Source: Citromicrobium sp. (GTDB lineage Bacteria > Pseudomonadota > Alphaproteobacteria > Sphingomonadales > Sphingomonadaceae). From it: a stretch of DNA of 43,061 nucleotides. A program made the position numbers and the translations under genes. The DNA lies in assembly GCA_003248395.1 (NCBI GenBank), contig QFNA01000029.1, positions 1 through 43,061 on the forward strand, given 5' to 3'. A model generated the notes under the pieces. It made no database searches. It was not told the DNA's origin and worked only from the letters and a program-made list of their open reading frames with translations. Of the stretch, positions 34,795 through 43,061 are shown in pieces. Position 1 is the first letter of the stretch, and each line of letters starts with the position of its first letter.

Positions 34795-35247
34795 ATGCTT
34801 CGCGAAAAAATCCAGTCCGAAACCGTCACTGCCATGAAGGCCAAGGACAAGGACCGCACGGCCGCGCTTCGCCTGATCGGCGCAAAGATCAAGGATCGCG
34901 ACATCGAACTGCGCACCGCCGACATAAAACCGGACGATGAAGAGCTCGTGACCGACGTCCTGATGAAAATGGCGAAACAGCGCCGCGAATCGATTGCCAT
35001 GTACGAAGATGGCGGGCGGCAGGAACTGGCCGAAAAGGAACAGGCCGAACTCGCGGTGATCGAGGGATTCCTCCCCAGACAACTCGGCGAGGCGGAAACC
35101 GCTGCCGCGATCGCCGCGATCAAGAACGGTCTGGCTGCCGATGGCACGAAGGACATGGGCCGCGTCATGGCGGAGCTGAAGGCGCGTCACGGCGCAGAGC
35201 TCGACATGGGCCTGGCCAGCAGGCTGGTGAAGGAGGCACTGTCGTGA
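34795..35247 (+). CDS. GatB/YqeY domain-containing protein
   Basis: 150 residues, the stand-alone YqeY type. Family blocks: AMKAKDKDRTAALRLIGAKI near the start, DVLMKMAKQRRESIAMYEDG in the middle, AVIEGFLPRQLGEAE, and the C-terminal GRVMAELKARHGAELDMGLA. It resembles the tail domain of GatB that contacts tRNA; the role of free YqeY proteins is unclear, though the gene often stands next to dnaG-rpoD, as here. The 161-bp gap to the divergent carA should contain both promoters, which I could not resolve. Confidence 0.9.
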   Translation: MLREKIQSETVTAMKAKDKDRTAALRLIGAKIKDRDIELRTADIKPDDEELVTDVLMKMAKQRRESIAMYEDGGRQELAEKEQAELAVIEGFLPRQLGEAETAAAIAAIKNGLAADGTKDMGRVMAELKARHGAELDMGLASRLVKEALS

Positions 35248-35963
35248 CCGCCGCCCGCCTGTTGTCGCTCGCCTTGCTTGGCCTGCTGGCCGCCTGCGGA
35301 TCCGAGGCCGAAACCGAACCGCCAGCCCCGGTCGCAACCGAAATCAGCGAGCCTCGGACGCTGATCGCTGCCGATCTCGACTTGGGCACGCTCGGCGCGC
35401 GAATCGAGGGGCCGCAAGGCACCGAGGTCGAAACCGTGCTGAGTGCCGGCAATCGCGAGATCGGTCGCATGGTCAGCTTCGTCGCGTGCCCGGAAAACAC
35501 TGAACGCTGCGTGCCGGCCGCCCTGCCCGCCGACACCGTCTATACTTACGTTCATCGCATCACGCTTGCCGGCGATGCCGAGCAGCCAGTTGACGATGAC
35601 GATGCGGCGGTCGACGGGCCCGAAGCGCTCGACAATTCGCCCAGCCTGTTCCGCACCGCGCGCAAGGCGCTCGGCTTCAACGGTGCAGTGGGATACGCGA
35701 AACACGAGGCGGCCAGCGCGCTTGGCAACGAGGATGCGATCTCGGTCAGTTCGGTCGAGGACTTCCTTGTCTGGACCCTCGCCGACGGTGCCGAATGGCG
35801 CCCGGGAACCAGCGTCACCTTCTGGTGGCAATCCACCCTGCCCCCGCGCGGGCCGGAAGAGGCTTTCCTGCTCGAGCTCGACGGCAATCAGGCCACCGGC
35901 ATCGGCCCCTTCCCCGCCGAGGTCGCGATCGGAAATCCGGCAGGCACGGGGGCAGCCGACTAG
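35244..35963 (+). CDS. hypothetical lipoprotein
   Basis: 239 residues. MTAARLLSLALLGLLAAC is a lipoprotein signal with Cys18. A Pro/Glu-rich linker (EAETEPPAPVATEISEP) leads into a beta-rich domain with a CPENTERC cysteine pair and VTFWWQSTLPPRGPEEAFLL near the end. No known family recognised. The GTG start overlaps the yqeY stop by four bases (GTGA). It sits between yqeY and dnaG, so is probably made from the same message, but a role in macromolecular synthesis is unlikely. Confidence 0.75.
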   Translation: MTAARLLSLALLGLLAACGSEAETEPPAPVATEISEPRTLIAADLDLGTLGARIEGPQGTEVETVLSAGNREIGRMVSFVACPENTERCVPAALPADTVYTYVHRITLAGDAEQPVDDDDAAVDGPEALDNSPSLFRTARKALGFNGAVGYAKHEAASALGNEDAISVSSVEDFLVWTLADGAEWRPGTSVTFWWQSTLPPRGPEEAFLLELDGNQATGIGPFPAEVAIGNPAGTGAAD

Positions 35964-35998
35964 CGATTCGTCGCCCCAGCCATTAGAGTGCCAGCGAT

Positions 35999-37888
35999 AT
36001 GGCGCTGACCCCACAATGGCTCGATGAACTGCGGATGCGGACCACGCTGTCCGCCGTCATCGGCCGCACCGTGCGGCTGACCAAGGCGGGGCGCGAGTTC
36101 AAGGCGTGCTGCCCGTTTCACAACGAAAAGACACCCAGTTTCTACGTCAATGACGAGAAGGGGTTTTATCACTGCTTCGGTTGCGAAGCGCACGGCGATG
36201 CGATCCGCTGGCTGACCGACCAGCGCGGGCTGCCCTTCATGGACGCGGTCAAGGAACTGGCGGCAGAGGCAGGGATGGAAGTGCCCGCCCCCGATCCGCG
36301 CGCAGCCGAGCGGGCGGAGAAGCGGGCCAGCCTCCACGATGTAACGGCCGCCGCGCAGCAGTGGTTCGTGGACAGGCTGAAATCGGGCGATGGTGCGCAG
36401 GCCCGCGCCTATCTGAAACGGCGCGGCTTTGCCGACGGCGTGGTGCGCGACTTCGGCTTCGGCTTCGCTCCATCCGAAAGGCAAGCCCTGAAGGGCGCGC
36501 TTTCATTCGACGAATCCATGCTGGTCGAGGCCGGCATGCGCGTCGATGCCGAAGATGGCGAGAATTTCGACCGCTTCCGCGGACGGCTCATGCTACCGAT
36601 CCAGGATGCACGCGGGCGCGTCATCGCGTTCGGCGGACGGATCCTTGATGCAGAGGCGCACCCGCGCGCGCCGAAATATCTCAACAGTCCCGAAACGCCG
36701 TTGTTCGACAAGGGGCGCACGCTGTTCAACCTCCACCGCGCAGCGCCGGCTGCCCGGCGCAGCGGGCGCATGGTGGTGGTCGAAGGCTATATGGACGTCA
36801 TCGCGCTCGCCAATGCCGGGATCGCGGAAGCCGTCGCGCCGCTCGGCACGGCGCTGACCGAGAACCAGATCGAATTGCTGTGGCGGCAGGTCGAATGCCC
36901 GCTGCTGTGTTTCGATGGCGACAATGCCGGACAGCGCGCGGCGATGCGCGCCATCGCGCGGGCCCTGCCCATGCTGCGTCCCGGCCATTCGCTCGCGATC
37001 GTCCACATGCCCCCCGGTCTCGACCCCGACGATTTGTTGCGCGACCAGGGGAAGGACGCGCTCGAACGCCTGCTCGCCGCGCCGGTCAGCCTGCTCGACG
37101 CGCTGTGGGAATTCGAACGTGGCGTCTCGCCGCTAGCCAGCCCGGAACAGAAAGCCGGGCTCAAGGCGCGCCTGCTCGACCATGTCGAGGCGATCCAGCA
37201 TCCCGACATCCGCGCGCTCTACAAACGCGACCTGCTCGACCGGTTCTCGTCCTACGCCTTCCCGCCGCGCAAGCCGCGCAATTTCGATCGCCGCGCAAAC
37301 TGGCGTGACAAGGCGCCCGTGCCCGCGATGACTGCCGACGCCATTTCGCGCCTCAAACGCGCCATCGCCGGCGGTTCGCGTGACATGCTCGCGAGCGGCG
37401 TCATGCACGGCCTGCTGCGGTTTCCCGACCAGCTTGCGCGGCACGAGACCGCGCTCTTACGCTTCGCTGCCATCGATGCCGAGGTCGGCCCGGCGATCGA
37501 TTCGCTACTCTCGGCAGCCGAAACGCTTGATTCGCGCGACGAATGGCCCATATCGCAGATCGAAGGCCTTCCTGCCCCACCGGAAAACATCCGTTTCGCC
37601 TTTCTTGATAAAGGCACCGACCCGGTTGATGCGCGCGAGGATCTGGCTGAAGCCGTTTCGCTGCTGGTCGAACGACCTGCGCTCGATGCCGCCCTTGCGG
37701 AGGCGACGGCGCGATTCGAACACGATCCCGAAGGCGCCTTTGCCGAACAGCAACGTCTGTTGCGGCAAAAGCTGGAATTCGAGGCACGACTCGGGCAAAT
37801 GGCGAGCCGAAAGGCAGCTGCGAAGGCTGCAAGACAACTGGATGCCGTGGGGGAACCGGACCCCGGTGCGGCGAATGACACGGATTGA
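35999..37888 (+). CDS. dnaG: DNA primase
   Basis: 629 residues. Makes RNA primers for lagging-strand synthesis. Domain order: CHC2 zinc finger (Cys38, His41, Cys59 and Cys62 in CCPFHNEKTPSFYV and YHCFGCEAHGDA), RNA polymerase core with RFRGRLMLPIQDARGRVIAF and GGRILD, the Toprim motif VVVEGYMDVIALANAGIAEA followed by LCFDGDNAGQRAA, and a C-terminal helicase-binding region. Start ATG 35999 keeps the canonical ALTPQWLDELR opening. The stop is 9 bp from rpoD, as in the conserved dnaG-rpoD pair. Confidence 0.97.
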   Translation: MALTPQWLDELRMRTTLSAVIGRTVRLTKAGREFKACCPFHNEKTPSFYVNDEKGFYHCFGCEAHGDAIRWLTDQRGLPFMDAVKELAAEAGMEVPAPDPRAAERAEKRASLHDVTAAAQQWFVDRLKSGDGAQARAYLKRRGFADGVVRDFGFGFAPSERQALKGALSFDESMLVEAGMRVDAEDGENFDRFRGRLMLPIQDARGRVIAFGGRILDAEAHPRAPKYLNSPETPLFDKGRTLFNLHRAAPAARRSGRMVVVEGYMDVIALANAGIAEAVAPLGTALTENQIELLWRQVECPLLCFDGDNAGQRAAMRAIARALPMLRPGHSLAIVHMPPGLDPDDLLRDQGKDALERLLAAPVSLLDALWEFERGVSPLASPEQKAGLKARLLDHVEAIQHPDIRALYKRDLLDRFSSYAFPPRKPRNFDRRANWRDKAPVPAMTADAISRLKRAIAGGSRDMLASGVMHGLLRFPDQLARHETALLRFAAIDAEVGPAIDSLLSAAETLDSRDEWPISQIEGLPAPPENIRFAFLDKGTDPVDAREDLAEAVSLLVERPALDAALAEATARFEHDPEGAFAEQQRLLRQKLEFEARLGQMASRKAAAKAARQLDAVGEPDPGAANDTD

Positions 37889-37897
37889 CTGTTCTTT

Positions 37898-39904
37898 ATG
37901 GCAACAAAAACAAAGTCGGGCGAAAAGGACGATGCACCGCTGATCGACCTCAACGAAGCGTCGATCAAGAAGCTGATCACCAAGGCCAAGAAGAAGGGCT
38001 ACGTCACCTATGACGAGCTCAACGAGGCTCTGCCGCAGGGCGAGATGAGCTCCGACCAGATCGAGGACATCCAGTCCGCGCTGTCCGAAATGGGCGTGCA
38101 GATCGTCGAGACCGACGAAGAGGCGGAGCAGGAGGACGAGGTCGAGGAGATCGCGCCCGCCCCCTCGTCCACCGAAAAGGAAGCGCCCAAGAAACCCGCC
38201 GCCGCCAAGAAGGCCGCGACCGGCGAACGCACCGACGATCCCGTGCGCATGTACCTGCGCGAAATGGGCGCCGTCGAGCTGCTCAGCCGCGAGGGCGAGA
38301 TCGCCATTGCCAAGCGGATCGAGGCCGGCCGCGACATGATGATCATGGGCCTGTGCCAGAGCCCGATCACCTTCCACGCCATCATCCAGTGGTCCGAAGC
38401 GCTCAATTCCGAGGAAATGCAGCTGCGCGAGATTCTCGATCTCGACGCCATGCTGTCCAAGGAACCGCCGCCCGAAAAAATGGCGGAGGAAGAAGAAGAC
38501 GACGACGGGGAGATTTCGGAAGAAACCGCCGGTCCCACCATCCGCGACGACGACGAGGACGAGGACGAGGATTCCTCCGACGAGGACGGCGACGAGGAAG
38601 GCTCGTCCAAATCCGACGACGACGAGGACGAGGACAACACGATGTCGCTCGCCCAGATGGAAGCCGCGCTCAAGCCCGACGCCATCGAACGCTTCGCCCG
38701 CATCACCGACCTGTTCGGCAAGTTCGAGAAACTGCAGGCCGAGCGTGTCGAAACGCTGGGCCGCGGCGAGCCGTTTCCGCCCGCCAAGGAAAAGAAGTAC
38801 GAGGCGCTGTCCGACCAGCTCACCGCCGAAGTCGAAAGCGTCCAGTTCCACGCGACCAAGATCGAATTCCTGGTCGACAATCTCTACGCCTTCAACCGTC
38901 GGCTGACCGCCCTGGGCGGCCAGATGCTGCGCCTTGCCGAACGGCACAAGGTCAAGCGGATCGACTTCCTCGACGCCTATATCGGCAACGAGCTCGACGA
39001 CAACTGGATGGACGAGCGCGTCAAGAAGGACAAGAAATGGGCCGCCTTCGCCGAGAAGGAAGCTGACGCCATCGACCGCATCCGCACCGAAATTTCCGAC
39101 ATCGCCAGCCAGACGGGCATGGCGCTGGGCGAATTCCGGCGCATCGTGAACATGGTGCAGAAGGGCGAGCGCGAGGCGCGTATCGCCAAGAAGGAAATGG
39201 TCGAGGCCAATTTGCGCCTCGTGATCTCCATCGCCAAGAAATACACCAACCGTGGCCTGCAATTCCTCGACCTGATCCAGGAAGGCAACATCGGTCTGAT
39301 GAAGGCGGTCGACAAGTTCGAATACCGCCGCGGCTACAAGTTCAGCACCTATGCCACATGGTGGATCCGGCAGGCCATCACCCGTTCGATCGCGGACCAG
39401 GCGCGCACGATCCGCATCCCGGTCCACATGATCGAAACGATCAACAAGCTGGTCCGCTGTTCGCGCCAGTTCCTCCACGACCAGGGACGCGAGCCGACGC
39501 CTGAAGAGATGGCGGAGAAACTCTCCATGCCGCTCGAAAAGGTGCGTAAGGTGATGAAGATCGCCAAGGAGCCGATCAGCCTCGAAACCCCGATCGGCGA
39601 CGAGGAAGATTCGCATCTCGGCGATTTTATCGAGGACAAGAACGCCATCATCCCGGTCGATGCCGCGATCCAGGCGAACCTCAAGGAAACCGTCACCCGC
39701 GTGCTCGCCAGCCTCACCCCGCGTGAGGAACGCGTGCTGCGCATGCGCTTCGGCATCGGCATGAACACCGATCACACGCTCGAGGAAGTCGGTCAGCAGT
39801 TCTCGGTGACCCGCGAACGTATCCGTCAGATCGAGGCCAAGGCGCTGCGCAAGCTCAAGCACCCGAGCCGCAGCCGTAAGATGCGCAGCTTCCTCGACCA
39901 GTAG
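37898..39904 (+). CDS. rpoD: RNA polymerase sigma factor RpoD (sigma-70)
   Basis: 668 residues; primary sigma factor. Region 1.1 occupies the start (IKKLITKAKKKGYVTYDELN), region 1.2 has TDDPVRMYLREMGAVELLSR. A highly acidic non-conserved region with runs of Asp/Glu lies near residues 190-250. Region 2 follows (ANLRLVISIAKKYTNRGLQF, FSTYATWWIRQAITRSIADQ), then region 3, and region 4 ends the protein (LTPREERVLRMRFGIGM, SVTRERIRQIEAKALRKLKH). All determinants for -10 and -35 recognition look intact. Confidence 0.98.
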   Translation: MATKTKSGEKDDAPLIDLNEASIKKLITKAKKKGYVTYDELNEALPQGEMSSDQIEDIQSALSEMGVQIVETDEEAEQEDEVEEIAPAPSSTEKEAPKKPAAAKKAATGERTDDPVRMYLREMGAVELLSREGEIAIAKRIEAGRDMMIMGLCQSPITFHAIIQWSEALNSEEMQLREILDLDAMLSKEPPPEKMAEEEEDDDGEISEETAGPTIRDDDEDEDEDSSDEDGDEEGSSKSDDDEDEDNTMSLAQMEAALKPDAIERFARITDLFGKFEKLQAERVETLGRGEPFPPAKEKKYEALSDQLTAEVESVQFHATKIEFLVDNLYAFNRRLTALGGQMLRLAERHKVKRIDFLDAYIGNELDDNWMDERVKKDKKWAAFAEKEADAIDRIRTEISDIASQTGMALGEFRRIVNMVQKGEREARIAKKEMVEANLRLVISIAKKYTNRGLQFLDLIQEGNIGLMKAVDKFEYRRGYKFSTYATWWIRQAITRSIADQARTIRIPVHMIETINKLVRCSRQFLHDQGREPTPEEMAEKLSMPLEKVRKVMKIAKEPISLETPIGDEEDSHLGDFIEDKNAIIPVDAAIQANLKETVTRVLASLTPREERVLRMRFGIGMNTDHTLEEVGQQFSVTRERIRQIEAKALRKLKHPSRSRKMRSFLDQ

Positions 39905-39936
39905 GCAGACAAGCAAGCGTATCGCGACGCATTACG

Positions 39937-39978
39937 CTGGCGGACCGGACCTCATGTGGTCGCTCACCGGTCCGCCAG
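39937..39978 (+). terminator. hairpin after rpoD
   Basis: Twelve-base arms CTGGCGGACCGG (39937-39948) and CCGGTCCGCCAG (39967-39978) are exactly complementary with an 18-nt loop, 32 bp after the rpoD stop. No T-run follows, so it may work with Rho or as a 3'-end stabiliser. The rest of the 193-bp gap before the next gene shows no recognisable element. Confidence 0.6.
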
Positions 39979-40097
39979 AATGCGCCCCGCGCTTCGTTTG
40001 CATCGCGGACGCGTCATTGCGCGGTGCAGCCGTGTCACATCACGCACAATGTCCCGAACAGCGGGAAACACCCGCTGCCCTGCTTCGTTATACCGGC

Positions 40098-40475
40098 ATG
40101 CTCCACCATATCTCTCTCGGCACGACCGACCTCGCCCGCGCCCGCGCGTTTTACGATCCGGTGATGGAGACGCTCGGCATGCAGCGAACCCTCGATGTGG
40201 ATGAGGCCGTCGGCTACGGTGCCGGCATCACCGTGTTCAGCCTGAACCTTCCGGCAGATGGCGAGCCGGCCGCACCCGGCAATGGCGTCCACGCCGCATT
40301 CGAGGTCGAAAAACGCAGCGCGGTCGACGCATTCTATCGCACCGCGCTGGCGAACGGCGGTACCGGCGATGGCGAACCCGGCCTGCGCCCCGAATACGAC
40401 GCGCATTACTATGCCGCTTTCGTGCGCGATCCCGATGGCAACAAGATCGAGGCGCTCACCTTCGTCGCCGAATGA
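40098..40475 (+). CDS. VOC family protein (glyoxalase/dioxygenase superfamily)
   Basis: 125 residues, a two-module betaalphabetabetabeta fold. Start MLHHISLGTTDLARARAFYD contains the usual His metal ligand; the second half has VHAAFEVEKRSAVDAFYRTA, and the protein ends YYAAFVRDPDGNKIEALTF with the C-terminal Glu ligand. Substrate unknown; the family covers glyoxalases, resistance proteins and dioxygenases. The ATG at 40098 is preferred to earlier in-frame starts because it opens directly at the conserved domain. Confidence 0.87.
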   Translation: MLHHISLGTTDLARARAFYDPVMETLGMQRTLDVDEAVGYGAGITVFSLNLPADGEPAAPGNGVHAAFEVEKRSAVDAFYRTALANGGTGDGEPGLRPEYDAHYYAAFVRDPDGNKIEALTFVAE

Positions 40476-40560
40476 CGGGATAGCGGCGCTTGCCCGCCAT
40501 CGCGCCCGGCTCTATGCCGATTGCGCAAGCGGACGTTCGTCCGCAGGGGGGATCGCCACC

Positions 40561-41175
40561 ATGAAATATGCGTCTGCGCTGCTGCTGTTTTTCGCCATGC
40601 CTGCCGCGCCTGCCTTCGCGCAGGCGGAGGCCGCTCTGGACAATATGCCCGCCGAAGAGCTGGCGGAGGCGCGGCTGATCATCCAGGCGATGTATCCGCC
40701 CGAACAGCGCGATGCCATGTTCGAACAGATGATGGCCGAGATTACCCGGCAATATGGCGCCTCGGCGATGAGCGATCCCGTTTTCGAAGAGCCCGCTATC
40801 CGCGCGATCATGGATGAATTCATCGCCAGCGTGCCCGCGCGGCTGATGCCGTCCATCCGCAAGCACATGCCCGCCATGTTCGAAGCCAGCGCCGTCGCCC
40901 ATGCGCGCGCGTTCGACCTCCCGCAATTGCGCGCTATCCGCGAATTTTCCCAAAGCCCGATCGGCAGGGATTATTTCAGCAGGCTGCCCTCGCTGATGGC
41001 CGATCCAGCGGTTCGACAGGCGAACGAGGCCTATTTCGCCGAGGTGCACACGCTCTCGCAAGAGGCCATGGTCGAACTGATGCAGAAAGTCCGGACCTAT
41101 CTGGAGCAGAACCCCGATGTGCGCGAGCGGATCGAGGCCAGGGTCGGACAAGCTTTGCCGGCTGCGGGAAAATAG
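40561..41175 (+). CDS. DUF2059-like exported protein
   Basis: 204 residues. Sec signal peptide MKYASALLLFFAMPAAPAFA (1-20), then an all-helical mature protein. The C-terminal half carries the DUF2059 signature pattern, with LPQLRAIREFSQSPIGRDYF and SRLPSLMADPA, followed by a helix ending in EQNPDVRERIEARVGQAL. Function not known; likely periplasmic. GGGGGGA before the ATG serves as ribosome site. The gene is followed after 47 bp by rpiB. Confidence 0.8.
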   Translation: MKYASALLLFFAMPAAPAFAQAEAALDNMPAEELAEARLIIQAMYPPEQRDAMFEQMMAEITRQYGASAMSDPVFEEPAIRAIMDEFIASVPARLMPSIRKHMPAMFEASAVAHARAFDLPQLRAIREFSQSPIGRDYFSRLPSLMADPAVRQANEAYFAEVHTLSQEAMVELMQKVRTYLEQNPDVRERIEARVGQALPAAGK

Positions 41176-41222
41176 CGCCCGCGGGGTCGCGCGAATCGCT
41201 CGCCTTCCCTAAGGGCACCCGC

Positions 41223-41675
41223 ATGCGTATCGCCATTGCTTCCGACCATGCCGCCATCGACCTGAAAACCGACTTGCGCGACTGGCTTATCGAACAGGGG
41301 CACGAGGTCGCCGATCTCGGGCCCGATACGGCCGACAGCGTCGATTATCCCGACTTCGGTTTCCGGCTTGCCTCCGTCGTGGCGGACGGGACCGCCGAAC
41401 GCGGGATCGCGCTGTGCGGATCGGGCATCGGCATTTCTATCGCCGTCAATCGCAACCCCGACGTGCGTTGCGCGCTGGTCTCGGAGCCGCTGTCCGCCGC
41501 TCTCGCGCGCGAACACAACAATGCCAACTGCATCGCGATGGGCGCGCGGCTTACCGGCAGCGACATGGCCAGGGCCTGCGTCACCGCCTTCCTCGACACG
41601 CCATTCGCCGACGATCTTCCCGGCGGGACCGGGCGCCACCGGCGCCGGGTGGACAAGCTGGCCAACCCTTCCTGA
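41223..41675 (+). CDS. rpiB: ribose 5-phosphate isomerase B
   Basis: 150 residues. Interconverts ribose 5-phosphate and ribulose 5-phosphate in the pentose phosphate pathway; RpiB-type, unrelated to RpiA. Features: IAIASDHAAIDLKTDLRDWL, the catalytic Cys and anion loop in GIALCGSGIGISIAVNRNP, and LAREHNNANCIAMGARL. The C-terminus GGTGRHRRRVDKL is the usual ending. glyA starts 28 bp later in the same direction; rpiB-glyA pairs are common in alphaproteobacteria. Its product also supplies ribulose 5-phosphate, the RibB substrate. Confidence 0.96.
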   Translation: MRIAIASDHAAIDLKTDLRDWLIEQGHEVADLGPDTADSVDYPDFGFRLASVVADGTAERGIALCGSGIGISIAVNRNPDVRCALVSEPLSAALAREHNNANCIAMGARLTGSDMARACVTAFLDTPFADDLPGGTGRHRRRVDKLANPS

Positions 41676-41703
41676 CCTTCAACGCCATACCGACAGGATC
41701 GAA

Positions 41704-42987
41704 ATGACCGAAAACCGTTTCTGGAACGACACGCTCGAACAGGCCGACCCCGAAATCCATGCCGCCGTCCGCAACGAACTCAAGCGGCAACAGGACAAGA
41801 TCGAGCTGATCGCGAGCGAGAATATCGTCTCCAGCGCGGTGCTCGAGGCGACCGGCACGGTCTTCACCAACAAATATGCCGAAGGCTATCCGGGCAAGCG
41901 CTATTATGGCGGCTGCGACTATGCCGACGTGGTCGAAACGCTGGCGATCGAGCGGGCGAAGGAACTCTTCGGCAGCAGCTTCGCCAATGTGCAGCCCAAC
42001 AGCGGCAGCCAGATGAACCAGGCGGTATTCCTCGCACTGTTGCAGCCGGGCGATACCTTCATGGGGCTCGACCTCAATTCGGGCGGCCACCTGACCCATG
42101 GCTCGCCGGTCAACATGAGCGGCAAGTGGTTCAACCCGGTTAGCTACGGCGTGCGCAAGGACGACGAGCTGATCGATATGGACGAAGTCATGGCCACGGC
42201 GAAGGCCAACAAGCCCAAGCTGATCATTGCCGGCGGCACCGCCTATTCGCGCGTGTGGGACTGGGAGGCCTTCCGCCGGGTGGCTGACGAGGTCGGCGCC
42301 TATCTGATGGTCGACATGAGCCACATTGCCGGGCTGGTCGCGGGCGGCGCGCATCCTTCGCCCGTGCCCTATGCCCATGTCACCACCACCACCACGCACA
42401 AGAGCCTGCGCGGCCCACGCTCCGGCCTCATCCTGTGGAACGACGAGGAATTGACCAAGCCGCTCAACATGGCAGTCTTCCCCGGCCTCCAGGGCGGTCC
42501 GCTCATGCATGTGATCGCGGCCAAGGCGGTGGCGCTGGGCGAGGCGCTGCGGCCCGATTTCAGGGATTATGCGCAGGCAGTCGTCGACAATGCCCGCGCG
42601 CTGGCAAAAGGCATCGAGGACAACGGGCTGCGCGTCGTGTCCGGCGGCACCGACAACCATTCCATGCTGGTCGATCTCACTGCGAAAGACGTGACCGGCA
42701 AGGCGGCAGAGGCCGGGCTCGACCGGGCCTGGCTCACCTGCAACAAGAACGGCATTCCCTACGACACGCGCAGTCCCTTCGTGACCAGCGGCATCCGCAT
42801 CGGCACGCCCGCGGGTACGACGCGCGGCTTCGGCACCGCCGAGTTCGAAACCATAGGCAAGCTGATCTGCGACGTGGTAGACGGGCTGTCCCGCAGTGGC
42901 CCCGAAGGCGATGCTGCAGTGGAAGAACAGGTGCGTGGCAAGGTCGCCGAGCTGTGCCGGGCCTTCCCCGTCTATCCGGGCCGATAA
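41704..42987 (+). CDS. glyA: serine hydroxymethyltransferase
   Basis: 427 residues, complete. PLP enzyme converting serine and tetrahydrofolate to glycine and methylene-tetrahydrofolate. Motifs: IELIASENIVSSAVLEATGT, NKYAEGYPGKRYYGGCDYAD, VDMSHIAGLVAGGAHPSP, and the PLP lysine in VTTTTTHKSLRGPRSGLIL. It ends with VRGKVAELCRAFPVYPGR, the normal C-terminus. Probably cotranscribed with rpiB. In related genomes nrdR often follows shortly after. Confidence 0.98.
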   Translation: MTENRFWNDTLEQADPEIHAAVRNELKRQQDKIELIASENIVSSAVLEATGTVFTNKYAEGYPGKRYYGGCDYADVVETLAIERAKELFGSSFANVQPNSGSQMNQAVFLALLQPGDTFMGLDLNSGGHLTHGSPVNMSGKWFNPVSYGVRKDDELIDMDEVMATAKANKPKLIIAGGTAYSRVWDWEAFRRVADEVGAYLMVDMSHIAGLVAGGAHPSPVPYAHVTTTTTHKSLRGPRSGLILWNDEELTKPLNMAVFPGLQGGPLMHVIAAKAVALGEALRPDFRDYAQAVVDNARALAKGIEDNGLRVVSGGTDNHSMLVDLTAKDVTGKAAEAGLDRAWLTCNKNGIPYDTRSPFVTSGIRIGTPAGTTRGFGTAEFETIGKLICDVVDGLSRSGPEGDAAVEEQVRGKVAELCRAFPVYPGR

Positions 42988-42998
42988 GGAGTACAGAC

Positions 42999-43061
42999 AT
43001 GGACGACCGCGATCCCCAGGATCCCCGCAACCGCCACCAGGACCACGAGCTGATTCCCGAC
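42999..43061 (+). CDS. start of an unidentified gene (cut by window edge)
   Basis: An ATG at 42999 with AAGGAG at 42986-42991 opens a frame of 21 codons to the window edge (MDDRDPQDPRNRHQDHELIP, then D). The charged, proline-containing start is not diagnostic. The ribosome site and its position 11 bp after glyA support a real gene in the same operon. It is not the start of nrdR, which would begin with a zinc-ribbon sequence. Confidence 0.55.
   Translation, partial: MDDRDPQDPRNRHQDHELIPD

Overview
The window looks like a chromosomal segment of a high-GC alphaproteobacterium of the order Sphingomonadales, probably Erythrobacteraceae-like. This rests on the housekeeping gene orders (rplY/pth/ychF, mreBCD-mrdAB, carAB-greA, yqeY-dnaG-rpoD, rpiB-glyA), two PEP-CTERM proteins (one resembling the 'cistern' type), an UrcA-like protein, a RibBX-type riboflavin protein, and a good match to the alphaproteobacterial EcfG stress promoter. 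No rRNA, CRISPR array, IS element or prophage is visible. One tRNA gene is present, tRNA-Lys(CTT).

Layout. 1-518 (-) is the start of glyQ, cut by the window edge. 550-3549 is accessory: an UrcA-like protein, a membrane protein/XRE regulator pair, and two tandem TraB/GumN lipoproteins. 3668-11805 contains rplY, pth and ychF, but the set is split by a CPBP protease, a Tat-type SDR and a block of two PEP-CTERM genes alternating with two convergent TPR lipoprotein genes. 11816-15060 holds an NPP-type phosphodiesterase, a damaged DUF1206 gene, a glutaredoxin-MauE fusion behind a CsoR-like palindrome, and a MaoC hydratase. 15062-17358 (-) is a lipoprotein and mutL. 17555-23096 is the cell-shape cluster mreB-mreC-mreD-mrdA-mrdB. 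23210-25420 is tRNA-Lys, an HTH-fused ribB, ribH and a small membrane protein. 25417-26706 (-) is enolase. 26875-28748 is a stress-type operon of membrane-anchored small proteins behind a GGAAC-N16-CGTT promoter. 29187-34633 (-) is carA, a small lipoprotein, carB and greA. 34795-39904 is yqeY, a lipoprotein, dnaG and rpoD. 40098-43061 is a VOC protein, a DUF2059-like protein, rpiB, glyA and the start of an unknown gene.

Four reading frames between 7.6 and 22 kb are interrupted or joined in ways that do not fit their families. One TPR lipoprotein gene has a one-base frameshift. The DUF1206 gene has two compensating shifts with loss of a membrane segment. mreC lacks the stretch after its membrane anchor and changes frame. 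mrdA and mrdB are joined in frame into one PBP2-RodA polypeptide whose membrane topology should not work. Similar damage is not seen from 23 to 43 kb. Whether this is real decay or an assembly problem cannot be decided from sequence alone.

The best leads for new biology are: the N-terminal DNA-binding domain on the riboflavin enzyme, with CACATT repeats and a palindrome just upstream of its start; the duplicated PEP-CTERM/TPR-lipoprotein module between pth and ychF; the CsoR-like operator set inside a possibly leaderless promoter of the glutaredoxin-MauE fusion; the low-GC lipoprotein gene translationally interlocked between carA and carB; and the EcfG-type promoter of the small-membrane-protein operon.
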